From an uncultured Bdellovibrionales bacterium (GTDB lineage Bacteria; Bdellovibrionota; FAC87; UBA2466), in contig CALCZU010000089.1 of the NCBI GenBank assembly GCA_937903155.1, forward strand, positions 1 through 44,813: a stretch of 44,813 bases of DNA, read 5' to 3'. The notes beneath the pieces were generated by a model. That model saw only the letters and a program-made list of their open reading frames with translations, had not been told where the DNA came from and ran no database searches. Numbering within the stretch: position 1 is the first letter of the stretch; each line of letters opens with the position of its first letter. Position numbers and translations under genes: made by a program. Below, piece by piece: positions 17,100 through 25,853 of this stretch.

Positions 17100-17690
17100 T
17101 CACTTCACCGATTCTTTGCCCGGAATCGGTGCGGAATTTTCCGTATAGAGCCCGTCTTTAGGCAGGGCCGAATCATATCCAATCACTGTATCCCAGGTAT
17201 AAGAGCTGATCATTTTTTCGTTTGAGAAGTCGCCGCAGTATAAAAATAATGTGCTTTTGTGTTCTACCTTCTTAAGCTTTTTCCCTTGAGGGGCTTGGAC
17301 ACTAAAACCAGCCGGAAAAGGACTCGGACCCTCTTGCCCGAAAATAAAGTGCACACCACACTCGGCGGCATCTTTGACGGCCATTGCATCGCAGGCTTTT
17401 TCCTCACCTTCAAACCATACTTTGATATAGCCGCCTTTTTTAGCGTTGAAACTGCGATCGGTGTTGCACTGGAGTGGTTTCGCATAAGGTTTTTCAACGT
17501 GTCTTGAGACAACACTTTTATCCCAAGCAAACACGATTTTTTTGCCTTCTTTGTTTGCGTGAGCTTCGGCTTCGATTTTCCAACGACAGGATTCTAAAAG
17601 ACAGTTGGGGCACGCCGATTGGGCTTCGAGAGTGACTTTTGCCCAAAGGGAAAAGGGGACGAGAAACGCGACTAAAAGGAATTTGACCAT
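17100..17690 (-). CDS. Exported cysteine-rich protein of unknown function
   Basis: A 196-residue protein with a signal peptide (MVKFLLVAFLVPFSLWA). The start at 17690 is chosen because TGAGGTG precedes it and gives a normal signal peptide; the frame opens 48 nt earlier. The mature part has a CPNC motif with a further Cys soon after (SACPNCLLESC), plus Cys in LQCNTD, KACDAM, AECGVH and LYCGDF, suggesting disulfide bonds in the periplasm. CPNC could be redox active or bind metal, but I cannot assign a family. Convergent with the gene ending at 17096. Confidence 0.7.
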   Translation of the reverse strand: MVKFLLVAFLVPFSLWAKVTLEAQSACPNCLLESCRWKIEAEAHANKEGKKIVFAWDKSVVSRHVEKPYAKPLQCNTDRSFNAKKGGYIKVWFEGEEKACDAMAVKDAAECGVHFIFGQEGPSPFPAGFSVQAPQGKKLKKVEHKSTLFLYCGDFSNEKMISSYTWDTVIGYDSALPKDGLYTENSAPIPGKESVK

Positions 17691-17759
17691 GAACACCTCA
17701 CTTTCGAAAAAACTATCCTCTAAGTGAGGCTCTTGCAAGCCGTGCGAATCTTCGACCGG

Positions 17760-18932
17760 TCAATTCATATTGATAATGACCTTGATGCACTCGTCTTTTT
17801 TGTCTTTGAAAGTTTTGTAGGCCTCGGGACCTTCATCGATTCGAATTCGATGAGTGATGACAAAAGCCGGATCAATTTTTCCATCCATAATCTTCTGAAG
17901 GAGGGGCTGCATGTATTTCTGGGTATGAGTTTGTCCCATTTTAAAAGTCAGCCCTTTTCCAAATGCGGCTCCGAAGGGAAGGTTGTCGAGAAGGCCCCCA
18001 TACACCCCGGGAACAGAAACAGTCCCGCACTTTTTGCAGGCTTGCATGGCTTGTCGTAAAGCGTCCGGGCGATCGGTTGCGAGTCCGACAGCGGCTTTGG
18101 CTCTATCCATTCTCGCTGAAAAAGTGCTTCCATGGGCTTCCATTCCTACGGCGTCGATACAAGAATCGGGGCCTCGTCCTCCGGTGCGGAATTTTAATTC
18201 TTCTAAGAGGCTGTCTTCATCCTCAAAATTAATCGTTTCGGCGCCTCCGCGTGCCGCCATTTCGAGTCGACTCGGATAGTGATCTATCGCAATGACTCTT
18301 TCAGCGCCCAATAAGAAAGCGCTGCGAATTGCCATTTGTCCGACGGGGCCAGCACCCCAAATCGCAACCGTGTCGCCGCGTTTGATATTGCAGTTTTCTG
18401 CCGCCATGTAGCCTGTGGGAAAAATATCACTTAAAAATAAAACCTTTTCATCGGGGATGCCTGGAGGGATGACGAGCGAATTCGTGTCGACGAAAGGGAC
18501 TCGAATGAATTCAGCTTGTCCGCCGGCGTAGCCCCCGTAGAGGTGAGAATATCCGAATAAGCCCGAACCCGAATAACCGTACAGCTTGTCGGCCATGACT
18601 GCGTTTGGATTGCTATTGTCACAGGCGGAATACTCTTCCGCTTTGCAGTGTTGGCAGCTTCCGCAGCCGATATCAAAGGGGATGACGATTTTGTCTCCGA
18701 CTTTTATTTTGCGAACGGCCGGGCCCACTTCCATCACCTCTCCCATGGTTTCGTGTCCGAGAATGTCGCCTTTTTCCATTGTGGGAATGTAGCCATCATA
18801 GAGGTGAAGATCCGAACCGCAGATTGCTGCGGTTGTGACCTTAATAATCGCGTCTTTCGGATTTAAAATTCTCGGTTCTTTCACGTTTTTAACGCTGACC
18901 GAATGTTTTCCCTGCCAACAAAGTGCTTTCAT
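17760..18932 (-). CDS. Zinc-dependent alcohol/formaldehyde dehydrogenase
   Basis: A 390-residue medium-chain zinc dehydrogenase of the formaldehyde-dehydrogenase type (FdhA-like). Catalytic zinc ligands: Cys in AAICGSDLH, His-Glu in ILGHETMGEV, and a later acidic ligand. The structural zinc loop is GCGSCQHCKAEEYSAC. The NAD-binding Rossmann motif is AIWGAGPVGQMA. The long insert between the structural loop and the Rossmann fold and the DAVGMEAHG region are typical of the glutathione-independent or S-hydroxymethylglutathione dehydrogenase branch; the exact substrate is not certain. AGGAGATTTGAG precedes the ATG. It is the last gene of a minus-strand group with the SRPBCC gene 14 nt upstream. 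Confidence 0.85.
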   Translation of the reverse strand: MKALCWQGKHSVSVKNVKEPRILNPKDAIIKVTTAAICGSDLHLYDGYIPTMEKGDILGHETMGEVMEVGPAVRKIKVGDKIVIPFDIGCGSCQHCKAEEYSACDNSNPNAVMADKLYGYSGSGLFGYSHLYGGYAGGQAEFIRVPFVDTNSLVIPPGIPDEKVLFLSDIFPTGYMAAENCNIKRGDTVAIWGAGPVGQMAIRSAFLLGAERVIAIDHYPSRLEMAARGGAETINFEDEDSLLEELKFRTGGRGPDSCIDAVGMEAHGSTFSARMDRAKAAVGLATDRPDALRQAMQACKKCGTVSVPGVYGGLLDNLPFGAAFGKGLTFKMGQTHTQKYMQPLLQKIMDGKIDPAFVITHRIRIDEGPEAYKTFKDKKDECIKVIINMN

Positions 18933-18946
18933 CTCAAATCTCCTGG

Positions 18947-19534
18947 TTAGTGTTGCAAAGTCGTTGTGAGACTTTCGGATTCCGGTTCTTTGCCATTCGG
19001 CTGTCCTTCGGTCGTCGCAATTTCGCCTGTCTCTAAAAATGCCTTCAGTCGTTTGAGGTTGGTCAGCACCAAAATATCGGGAGTTTCGCCTGTCATAAAG
19101 GCTGCGAGTTCCGTCAGCTTTCCTCCGGGAACTTTGTAGTGGATCGAGAGGCGGACGATGGTTCCCAGATCCGCAGGGGCGGGCTCGAAAGAAACGGTTC
19201 CGACGGTTTTGACGGCCGAATCATCCAGACTTCGCCATGAAATACTCCTCCCAGGAATTTCTTCTGTAATTTCTGCGTCCCATTCGGTGCGCATCCCTGA
19301 CTTCAGTTGGACTTCCCAATGGGAGCGAGTGGGTGAGGAAACTTCAATTCGGTGGATGTCCTTCATAAAATATGCGAGATTTTCGAAATGCCGCCAAAAT
19401 GTGAACACCTCTTCAGGCTTTTTTCCGACCGTGATGGAGTGGATAATTCGCTCTTTGTCTCTCAACGACGTTTCGAGAGGGATTTTCTTAGATAATGGCT
19501 CATTCGACGTTGTAGAGCTTGACTGGGATTGCAT
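18947..19534 (-). CDS. SRPBCC-family protein (polyketide cyclase/dehydrase type)
   Basis: A 195-residue protein with a helix-grip SRPBCC domain: IIHSITVGKKPEEVFTFWR (strand and first helix), LAYFMKDIHRIEV, SHWEVQL, WDAEITEEIPGRSISWRS and the C-terminal helix LTNLKRLKAFLETGE. This is the COG5637-type group, often found in stress loci with dehydrogenases (family knowledge). It probably binds a hydrophobic ligand. AAGGAGAAAT precedes the ATG at 19534; the frame is open further upstream but overlaps the topoisomerase gene. Confidence 0.85.
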   Translation of the reverse strand: MQSQSSSTTSNEPLSKKIPLETSLRDKERIIHSITVGKKPEEVFTFWRHFENLAYFMKDIHRIEVSSPTRSHWEVQLKSGMRTEWDAEITEEIPGRSISWRSLDDSAVKTVGTVSFEPAPADLGTIVRLSIHYKVPGGKLTELAAFMTGETPDILVLTNLKRLKAFLETGEIATTEGQPNGKEPESESLTTTLQH

Positions 19535-19590
19535 ATTTCTCCTTCGTTTAAAAAAAGAGATGCAAACGTTATTCCATTCACAAACCGGAT

Positions 19591-20664
19591 TTATTTTTGA
19601 AGACGAGGCCGGTAGTCCTTTTGCATTTTTAAGAACGACAAAACAGCCTTTTCTTCCGCCGAAAGCCTTGCCAGTTTTTTCGAAGACCGCTGTGCTTGCT
19701 TGAGAGAGGCTGTGAGATTTCCATTGAGGTAGGCCTCTAAAACGGCAGGGTGAATATAGCATTTGCGGCAAACAGCTTTCGTGTTCCCTAAGCGCTTGGC
19801 CACTTGCTCAATCGTTTGAACAATATTTTTTTTCTTTTGAGTTACGGAAGTAAGTTCGTCAAACCCCTGGAGGGTCGATGCGGCATGGACGGTGCCCGCC
19901 CAAGTCCGAAAATCTTTCGCCGTGAACTGTTCACCCGCGACTTCGTGTAAGTAAGAGTTTACATCGTGCGAATCAATCGGATGGTGATTGCCTTCCGCAT
20001 CTACGTACTGAAATAATTCTCGTCCCGGCAAATCGTGACATTTTTTCACAATATGAGAAACCCATGGGGCCTCCACGTCGATAGAATGGTCGATTCCGCT
20101 CTTTCCGCGAAATTTAAAGTGAAGCGCTTTTCCTTTAATTTTGACGTGCCGACTGTACATTGTCGTGAGCCCGAACGACCGATTTTCTTTCGCGTATTCC
20201 TCATTTCCGACACGAATGAGAGTCGTTTCTAAAAGTCTAACCACGGTCGCCACGACTTTCACTTTAGGGAGGCCCGGGTGAGATAAATCTTTTTTTATTT
20301 GATTGCGTATTTTGGGAAGGGCGTGGGCGAAACCGATCATTTTATCGTACTTGGTTTGGTCTCGAACTTCGCGCCACCGAGAATGATATTTGTACTGTTT
20401 ACGGTTTCTCGCATCCCAACCAACACATTGAATATGGCCGTTCTCGAATGCACAGATCCAAACATTTTTCCAAGCGGGAGGGATGACGAGCGCCTGAATT
20501 CTTTGCAACGTCTTTTTGTCACGAATGATTTTTCCATTTGAGTCGACGTACTTAAACTTTTTCCCTTTCCCTTCGCGGCGGATCCCGGGCAGTGAGTCGT
20601 TAATATACTTCAAACCGGCGCTTTTAGCGGCAGCGGGTGGGTATAAATTGGAAAGTTCTGTCAT
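19591..20664 (-). CDS. Type IB DNA topoisomerase
   Basis: A 357-residue bacterial topoisomerase IB. The N-terminal domain has FKYVDSNGKII and VIPPAWKNVWIC; the catalytic domain carries Arg151 in TLIRVGNEEY, KFRGKSG with the catalytic Lys region, Arg254 in DFRTWAGT, and nucleophile Tyr303 in CRKCYIHPAVL. It relaxes supercoils of either sign through a 3'-phosphotyrosine link and needs no ATP. AAGGGGAATGC precedes the ATG. The rest of the group (SRPBCC, dehydrogenase, MscS) suggests stress adaptation, not a replication role. Confidence 0.92.
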   Translation of the reverse strand: MTELSNLYPPAAAKSAGLKYINDSLPGIRREGKGKKFKYVDSNGKIIRDKKTLQRIQALVIPPAWKNVWICAFENGHIQCVGWDARNRKQYKYHSRWREVRDQTKYDKMIGFAHALPKIRNQIKKDLSHPGLPKVKVVATVVRLLETTLIRVGNEEYAKENRSFGLTTMYSRHVKIKGKALHFKFRGKSGIDHSIDVEAPWVSHIVKKCHDLPGRELFQYVDAEGNHHPIDSHDVNSYLHEVAGEQFTAKDFRTWAGTVHAASTLQGFDELTSVTQKKKNIVQTIEQVAKRLGNTKAVCRKCYIHPAVLEAYLNGNLTASLKQAQRSSKKLARLSAEEKAVLSFLKMQKDYRPRLQK

Positions 20665-20705
20665 GCATTCCCCTTCAACACACGCTTATGCAATAACTGG
20701 GCAAA

Positions 20706-21554
20706 TCAAATTGAGGGCTCGAGAATTTTTCGGACTGGGTATGCAAGCGTAAAGACCTTTTCCTCTGCGGCTTTCTTGATTTCGCTCACAAGCAGATGGC
20801 GGGCTAGGTCAGGGTCGGTGCCAGGATATTTAATCCACGTCGAAACCATGAGTTTTACCGAGCTCTCGTTGAAACTCTCCGCGAAAACTTGAGGTTTCGG
20901 CGTGTCTAAAATATTTTTCATTCGGGTGATTCTTTCGGTGAGAGCCTCGACCACTTTGGCCAGTTCACTTTCGTGACTCACACCCACCGCTACGGTGATT
21001 TGTCTTCGTCCAAACACACTGTAGTTCGCGAACTTGTCTGTCATGAAGGACTTATTGGGAATGTAAATATCTTGCCCATCAAAGTTACGAATGACCGTGT
21101 CTCGAAGGCGCAAGTCGACGACCGTCCCCATCACATCCGCGATTTTAATCACATGTCCCACTTTCATAGGAGCTCTGACGGCAATCATGATTCCCGAAAT
21201 AAAATTTGAAACGAGATCTTGAAAAGCAAATCCTAAAGCTAACCCTACGACCCCGACTCCCGCGAGCATTGAGAAAACCGTTTTTTCAAGTTGCAAGACG
21301 CTTAAGGCCAGCATCCCTCCGATAATGAGAACAGTCGTTCGAACAGAGCCTGCGAGTAAATGTTCTAACGTGGGATTTAATTCCGTTTTTCGGAAGATCG
21401 CCGTCACGACTTTGTAAGCCCATCGGGCGAGAAGCCAAAAAACCGCTAAGATGACAAGTGCCAATAACAAATTGGGTAAGCTGACGACGAGACTCCGGAG
21501 CCATCCGTATAATTTATCCGTGACTGCATTCAGCGCACTAGTGATTTGTTCCAT
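20706..21554 (-). CDS. Small-conductance mechanosensitive channel (MscS)
   Basis: A 282-residue inner-membrane MscS channel. Three membrane helices occupy about residues 20-45, 62-85 and 90-115; the pore helix is FSMLAGVGVVGLALGFAFQDLVSNF and is followed by PMKVGHVIKI and the beta domain with VVDLRLRDTVIRNFDGQDIYIPNKSF. It opens under membrane tension to release osmolytes. AGGAGATTTT before the ATG at 21554 sets the start; the frame is open 42 nt earlier. The family fit is close to full length. Confidence 0.93.
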   Translation of the reverse strand: MEQITSALNAVTDKLYGWLRSLVVSLPNLLLALVILAVFWLLARWAYKVVTAIFRKTELNPTLEHLLAGSVRTTVLIIGGMLALSVLQLEKTVFSMLAGVGVVGLALGFAFQDLVSNFISGIMIAVRAPMKVGHVIKIADVMGTVVDLRLRDTVIRNFDGQDIYIPNKSFMTDKFANYSVFGRRQITVAVGVSHESELAKVVEALTERITRMKNILDTPKPQVFAESFNESSVKLMVSTWIKYPGTDPDLARHLLVSEIKKAAEEKVFTLAYPVRKILEPSI

Positions 21555-21613
21555 AAAATCTCCTGATGAAGTTGTCAGAAGCGAAGTTTTGCACAAACTG
21601 TTCCAGAATAGAA

Positions 21614-21649
21614 AAAGGCCCTAGGATTTGGGGGAATCCTAGGGCCTTT
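21614..21649 (-). terminator. Rho-independent terminator of the gene at 21663
   Basis: A perfect 15-bp stem (21614-21628 with 21635-21649) and a 6-nt loop, followed on the minus strand by a five-T run. It lies 14 nt after the stop of the minus-strand gene and separates it from the MscS gene. Confidence 0.85.
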
Positions 21650-21662
21650 CGAGGAATCGCGG

Positions 21663-22418
21663 TTAGTTTAAAAGTTGGTCGAGGCGATTGCCTAGTTCTT
21701 TTAATGAGACCGCAAGTTCAAATGCATGACCCAGTTCAAACGTCGTATTTAGGTATGGGCTTGCAAATTCAATCTGCTTTTTAAGAGCAAAGAGAGACGC
21801 GCGAACTTTTCCGGAAAGTGCGCCTCGCGCTTGAGCATCTGCATAGCAAAGACCTGCGACTTTTTTGATAGGAAGAAGGTAGAAACCGTAGTCTTTGTAG
21901 TTGGTGTAACCTTGTAAAGCATCCGACAAAGTAATCGCTTCGCGAGCTAAATAAGAAGCTTCGTTGTACCAAGGAAGCGCAATTTTAGGTTCGTAAGGGG
22001 CTGGGTAGCCAGGGTAGTAGCTCGGTCCACCGACGGTGCGAGTGCTTTGTCGAACGGTGACTCCTTGGATGTAGGCTTTTCCACCGGTGACGTGTCTTAA
22101 CTGAATCGAATTGGTCGTTTCTGCAATGGTGACGATGTAACTGGGATCGGTTTTAGGAACATAGACGGTTCCCTTGGTCACTCCGTTCGCCATCACTTCA
22201 AACGTGGCGTCACTTCCGTATGCAATCGCTTGGACGATCACGGATTCGACTTTTCTCCAGTCGTTTCCGAGAGAAATCGTTTTAGTTTCGCCAGGGCATA
22301 AATAGAAAGGCGTTAAACTAAGAGAGATGGTTTCGGTTTGTTCGTGATGGGCGAAGGCCCCTTGAGTGAAGACGGCTAAAAGTAGCAGTCCCCATACTTT
22401 CATTGTTCTTCTGATCAT
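21663..22418 (-). CDS. Exported beta-sandwich-like protein, unknown function
   Basis: A 251-residue protein with a signal peptide (MIRRTMKVWGLLLLAVFTQGAFAHH). Residues 30-130 are strand-rich (TISLSLTPFYLCPGETKTISLG through IQLRHVTGGKAYIQGVTVRQ) and look like a carbohydrate-binding-like beta sandwich. A short Pro/Tyr linker (YYPGYPAPYEP) leads to a helical C-terminal half. GAGGAGA 8 nt before the ATG at 22418 favours this start over the ATG at 22439. A strong terminator follows the gene. No catalytic motif is seen. Confidence 0.65.
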   Translation of the reverse strand: MIRRTMKVWGLLLLAVFTQGAFAHHEQTETISLSLTPFYLCPGETKTISLGNDWRKVESVIVQAIAYGSDATFEVMANGVTKGTVYVPKTDPSYIVTIAETTNSIQLRHVTGGKAYIQGVTVRQSTRTVGGPSYYPGYPAPYEPKIALPWYNEASYLAREAITLSDALQGYTNYKDYGFYLLPIKKVAGLCYADAQARGALSGKVRASLFALKKQIEFASPYLNTTFELGHAFELAVSLKELGNRLDQLLN

Positions 22419-22570
22419 TTGTATTGTCTCCTCATTCAAGTTAAATCGAGTGGAACACCCACCGTCTTAAAGTGGTGATACAAAGTTCTCCTTGCACCCA
22501 CAATCATCAAAAAAAATGGGTGAGCCTATCTTGAGCCGATCCACTGTCAATGCGAGGGTGCGGAAGCTCT

Positions 22571-22666
22571 GTCATTGCGAGGAGCGAAGCGACGAAGCAA
22601 TCTCGCCGCATCAGAGCGCTCTTGTTATCAGCGAGATTGCTTCGTCGCTCCGCTCCTCGCAATGAC
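22571..22666. repeat. Dispersed hairpin repeat, copy 2
   Basis: Almost perfect inverted arms of about 36 bp (22571-22606 and 22631-22666) around a 24-nt centre. Core and length match the copy at 15757. A short partial look-alike (TGTCAATGCGAGGG) sits just before it at 22545-22558. The gap 22419-22845 otherwise holds only the promoters of the divergent neighbours. Confidence 0.88.
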
Positions 22667-22790
22667 GGGCTTAAAAGTAATATTTATTATGCGACACTCT
22701 GGTGACAGTTTACTTCTGGAAAAACGGAGAGTTAGACGGGGATTTTAGCTTTTCTGTTAAGCCAATGTGCGGCGTAACCGCAAGTATCTC

Positions 22791-22818
22791 TTGATCTAAT
22801 TTACAGTTTCTATATAAC
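22791..22818 (+). promoter_or_regulatory. Putative promoter of the TIGR02147/lipoprotein pair
   Basis: TTGATC (22791-22796), 16-nt spacer, TATAAC (22813-22818). Predicted start near 22825, leaving a leader of about 20 nt that has no clear Shine-Dalgarno before the ATG at 22846. Confidence 0.4.
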
Positions 22819-22845
22819 CCCGACTCGAAATTCAGTTAATAACAA

Positions 22846-23718
22846 ATGACAGACCAAAATCAAAATTTTGAACGCCTCGGGGCCGAGCCAAAAATCTGGG
22901 ATTTCCTCGATTACCGACACTATCTCAAGTCATATTACGAATTTCGAAAAAGAAATTCGAAAGGCCGTTTCTCGTACCGGCTCTTTTCGATCAAAACGGG
23001 AGTCGACAGTCCAAATTATTTAAAACTCATCGTCGATGGTGCACGTAATCTCACACCACCTCATGCCAGACGTGTCGCAAAATATTGCGCGCTAACAGAG
23101 AGCGAAAAAAAATATTTCTTATCTCTAGTCCGCTGGAATCAGAATGCGGAGAAGGAAGATGCGGACGCCCTTTGGATGGAAGTGCTTCGCACGCGTTCCA
23201 TTAATGAAAATAAATCCCTCTCCAATGCGCAACTTTCCATTTTGACCCAATGGTACACCGTCGCGATTTTTGAACTGCTCCAACTCAAAAAAGAACCCGT
23301 AACGATTGAAGAGATTGCATCGCGCTTGCGTTGGAATGTCTCAATCAAAGAAATTGAGCACTCGTTAGAATGTCTTTTAAAAACAAAAGTCATTAAAAAG
23401 TCCACGCGAGGATACCGTGTGGTCCAAAGCGTACTGACCACCACCGATGACATCCCTTCAGCCAGTGTGCGCCAATACCACAAACAAGTGATCCGAAAAT
23501 CCATCGAAGCCATTGATGAAGTGGAACTATCCGAACGCGAATTTGTCTCGATTACCTTTTCTCTTTCGAAATCGGATATGCCGAAATTTAAAGAGCGCAT
23601 TCGAGAGCTTCGCAATCTTATCGTCTCGGAGTCCGAAGCGAATCAAAATCGCGAAGAAATTTACCAACTGAATGTTCAGTTGTTCCCCTTAACACTTACT
23701 TCTAAGGAGCCTAAATGA
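22846..23718 (+). CDS. TIGR02147-family protein (probable DNA-binding)
   Basis: A 290-residue cytoplasmic protein of the TIGR02147/DUF4423 family, a lineage-restricted group best known from Fibrobacter and Bdellovibrio. Recognisable parts: IWDFLDYRHYLKSYYEFRK near residue 20, FSYRLFSIKTGVDSPNYLKLIVDG (a helix-turn-helix-like region), then EKKYFLSLVRWNQ, ILTQWYTVAIFELLQL, a winged-helix-like IEEIASRLRWNVSIKEIEHSLECLL, and RVVQSVLTTTDDIPSASVRQYHKQ. A regulatory role is inferred from these helix-turn-helix features. Its stop overlaps the lipoprotein start in an ATGA, so the two are coupled. Confidence 0.85.
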   Translation: MTDQNQNFERLGAEPKIWDFLDYRHYLKSYYEFRKRNSKGRFSYRLFSIKTGVDSPNYLKLIVDGARNLTPPHARRVAKYCALTESEKKYFLSLVRWNQNAEKEDADALWMEVLRTRSINENKSLSNAQLSILTQWYTVAIFELLQLKKEPVTIEEIASRLRWNVSIKEIEHSLECLLKTKVIKKSTRGYRVVQSVLTTTDDIPSASVRQYHKQVIRKSIEAIDEVELSEREFVSITFSLSKSDMPKFKERIRELRNLIVSESEANQNREEIYQLNVQLFPLTLTSKEPK

Positions 23719-25004
23719 AAACAAACCTAAAACTCATCACAATCGTTGTTTTATCCCTGTTGCTCGGATGTAGCGCGGGAAACAAAACTAATCCCGGCCA
23801 CGGTTCTGACCCCGCGGTTGCGATTGGGAATGGCCGCTACTTAAAAATGGTTGCGGATCTCACAGATGCCGAGAGTTTAACCTCCACGGTACCCAACGAT
23901 GGAAAAGAAGAGAGAAAATTTGTAAAACTGACAAAAACAAATAAGTTTGAGGAAGTACTCAGCGGTAAGCACCAGCTTTTCAGTTTTAAACTTACGCCCA
24001 CACATATCATCGCACATGTAAATATTTGGGAAGACGACAAAAATACTCACTGTAGTCTGATTGCAATTCCAAAAGTCAAAGGAACCACCAAAGTCTTGTG
24101 CCTGAATCGAGACCTCGTTTCCTGTAGTTATCCCGAGGATAAACCGGATGCATCAGGTTTTGACGTCAGAGGAACCGAAGTTTTTTTTACTTATCATAAA
24201 CCTGAGGGGAGGAGTTTTGCTTGTGGCGCATATTCGGCAAAGGGAGATGATTCGTCGGCGGTGAGTGAATTACGGCACTGGGATGGATCCTCTGAAAAAG
24301 TGGACACTTTGTTTCATACCGATCCGGAAACGACAAAAGGGAGTCAAATGTTCGTAAAGGACGTTTTTACTTCAAAAACCAACCGAAATATTTGCATCGA
24401 TTTGACCAATTCTACGCCGGATAAAATCTTTTGCCGAAAGGAAGGCACCGAGATTTGGGAACCTATCAAAGGGATGTCAACTTCCCGCGGATATCCTTTT
24501 GTAGTGCAGAATAATTCTCTCCTGTCCGATGCCTTTGCAAATCAAATGAAACTTGATCTGCATACGTTAAAGTCGACCCGCCGAAAAGGCGATCTTCCGA
24601 AAGTAATCGATTTTGAAACGGCGAATGGAGGCTTAATTGGTCGAGATGAGTGGAGAGTCATCTATATTGATCCCAATGGAGACTCGACATTTGGTCTTGA
24701 CCTGGAAATGGCAATAAAATCACCCATTCGTACCGGAAACTACGCTTGGTATTTAAATGGCGCATCTTTGAGGCGAATGAGCCTCGTCGACGGCCAATTG
24801 GATCCTAAAGACTTCTTCGACAATACGAAACTTCTTAGACTCTCCTCGATTTCTTGGAGCTTAGGAGATTTCCTTTGGATTCACGGAACGGGTAAAACGG
24901 GCATTCCCGAAAAGAGCATTTTAAATGGAGACGGCGACCTTGTTTATGTGGAGACTCCGACCTTAGCCGTGGAACATCCTATCGACCTGAAATGGGATCG
25001 TTAA
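23715..25004 (+). CDS. Lipoprotein of unknown function coupled to TIGR02147 protein
   Basis: A 429-residue protein with a clear lipoprotein signal (LSLLLGCSAG, Cys at residue 19). The mature part is strand-rich with repeated blade-like stretches (KLTPTHIIAHVNIWED, CSLIAIPKV, DVRGTEVFFTYHKP, GRDEWRVIYIDPNG), which could be a propeller, but no named repeat fits. Overlapping start and stop codons with the TIGR02147 gene imply joint expression and suggest that the upstream protein controls or serves this lipoprotein. GGAGC ahead of the ATG supports the start. Its stop codon lies inside a 31-bp direct repeat. Confidence 0.7.
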   Translation: MKTNLKLITIVVLSLLLGCSAGNKTNPGHGSDPAVAIGNGRYLKMVADLTDAESLTSTVPNDGKEERKFVKLTKTNKFEEVLSGKHQLFSFKLTPTHIIAHVNIWEDDKNTHCSLIAIPKVKGTTKVLCLNRDLVSCSYPEDKPDASGFDVRGTEVFFTYHKPEGRSFACGAYSAKGDDSSAVSELRHWDGSSEKVDTLFHTDPETTKGSQMFVKDVFTSKTNRNICIDLTNSTPDKIFCRKEGTEIWEPIKGMSTSRGYPFVVQNNSLLSDAFANQMKLDLHTLKSTRRKGDLPKVIDFETANGGLIGRDEWRVIYIDPNGDSTFGLDLEMAIKSPIRTGNYAWYLNGASLRRMSLVDGQLDPKDFFDNTKLLRLSSISWSLGDFLWIHGTGKTGIPEKSILNGDGDLVYVETPTLAVEHPIDLKWDR

Positions 25005-25019
25005 AACGCTTTTTGAATA
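24989..25019. repeat. 31-bp direct repeat, left copy
   Basis: Matches 25854-25884 at 29 of 31 positions. It holds the last codons and stop of the lipoprotein gene. On the minus strand it encodes IQKAF and a stop, identical to the last five residues of PurA. See the right copy. Confidence 0.85.
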
Positions 25020-25042
25020 GAGACAATTTTCGGGGAAAATCA

Positions 25043-25058
25043 CCAGCGCTTGCGCTGG
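25043..25058. repeat. Short GC-rich palindrome
   Basis: CCAGCGC TT GCGCTGG: 7-bp arms with a 2-nt centre. It lies just inside the repeat-bounded unit. The sequence after it has no clean T-run, so I do not call it a terminator. Confidence 0.5.
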
Positions 25059-25098
25059 CTACGTCTTAACTTTTGTTTCCGACGATGCGCAGCCTTGT

Positions 25099-25128
25099 TT
25101 GACACAGCTTGTTGTCTCCTACTTTACT
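25099..25128 (+). promoter_or_regulatory. Putative promoter of the inserted orphan gene
   Basis: TTGACA (25099-25104), 18-nt spacer, TTTACT (25123-25128). A ribosome site GAGGAGG follows at about 25142-25148, before the ATG at 25152. The inserted unit thus carries its own promoter and ribosome site. Confidence 0.5.
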
Positions 25129-25151
25129 TTGAAAAAAGTTTGAGGAGGACG

Positions 25152-25826
25152 ATGAACGAGAAGACTTTTATCCGAGATAGAAGAGAATCCCTGCGTTTCA
25201 AAAAGTGGATTTTTTTGGCCCTGTTTTTTTCATTATCGGCTGGGGCGTCTGTTGAGCCGAATGTCGTGTTAACGGGCGATGCAGCAAGAGCACAGTATTT
25301 GATTCGTTTTCCAGAGGAAGCTGAGCAAAGAGGCGAAGAGTGGGTCGGAAGCATCGAGAGTGTTTCTCTGCGTGAAGCGCTTCAAACAGCCGCAATTGAA
25401 ATGGAGATTTTAGATTCTCGAGAAGTCTACATCTTGAACAAGCCTGCCCAATTCGCATCGGATCTCGGTCTGCTTCAACGAAGGTATAAGGAGTTAGTGG
25501 ATGCTCCAACGATCGAAAATTCCGAGCGGTTCCCATCTCACGAGAAAATAAGCAAATTAATAAAATTCAACCGTGAATATAAAAAGAAAGTCTTGGAACT
25601 TGCGCTCTTAAATCAAGATCGCGGTGATCGGTACAGAAAAGTGATCGCTGAAACCGATCATCTGTATCACATTTGGGAGGCGGTCAGAGAGGCGCGTTCC
25701 CCCCTTTGTCATGTAGCGGCCCGTCGACAAGCAATGATGCGCTTAATAGAATTAATTGGAGTTAATGCTTATCGCGCAATGGACCTTCCTCCCAGTGTCC
25801 CAATAGGGCGATTGATTGAAGATTAA
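25152..25826 (+). CDS. Orphan exported protein inside a repeat-bounded unit
   Basis: A 224-residue protein I do not recognise. The N-terminus has a basic n-region (about 19 residues) and a hydrophobic segment WIFLALFFSLSAGASVEP, so it is exported or anchored. The mature part is helical and charged, with no catalytic motif. The frame is open from 25050, but GAGGAGG directly before the ATG at 25152 fixes the start. The gene is flanked by near-identical 31-bp repeats at 24989 and 25854, so it may be a late arrival between the lipoprotein gene and purA. Confidence 0.6.
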   Translation: MNEKTFIRDRRESLRFKKWIFLALFFSLSAGASVEPNVVLTGDAARAQYLIRFPEEAEQRGEEWVGSIESVSLREALQTAAIEMEILDSREVYILNKPAQFASDLGLLQRRYKELVDAPTIENSERFPSHEKISKLIKFNREYKKKVLELALLNQDRGDRYRKVIAETDHLYHIWEAVREARSPLCHVAARRQAMMRLIELIGVNAYRAMDLPPSVPIGRLIED

Positions 25827-25853
25827 AACTTCAAAAATTTTGACGAAACTTTG

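Noticed and set aside
22495..22526. CACCCA...TGGGTG inverted repeat in the 22.5 kb gap
   Set aside because: Six-base arms with a long A-rich spacer; may be chance.
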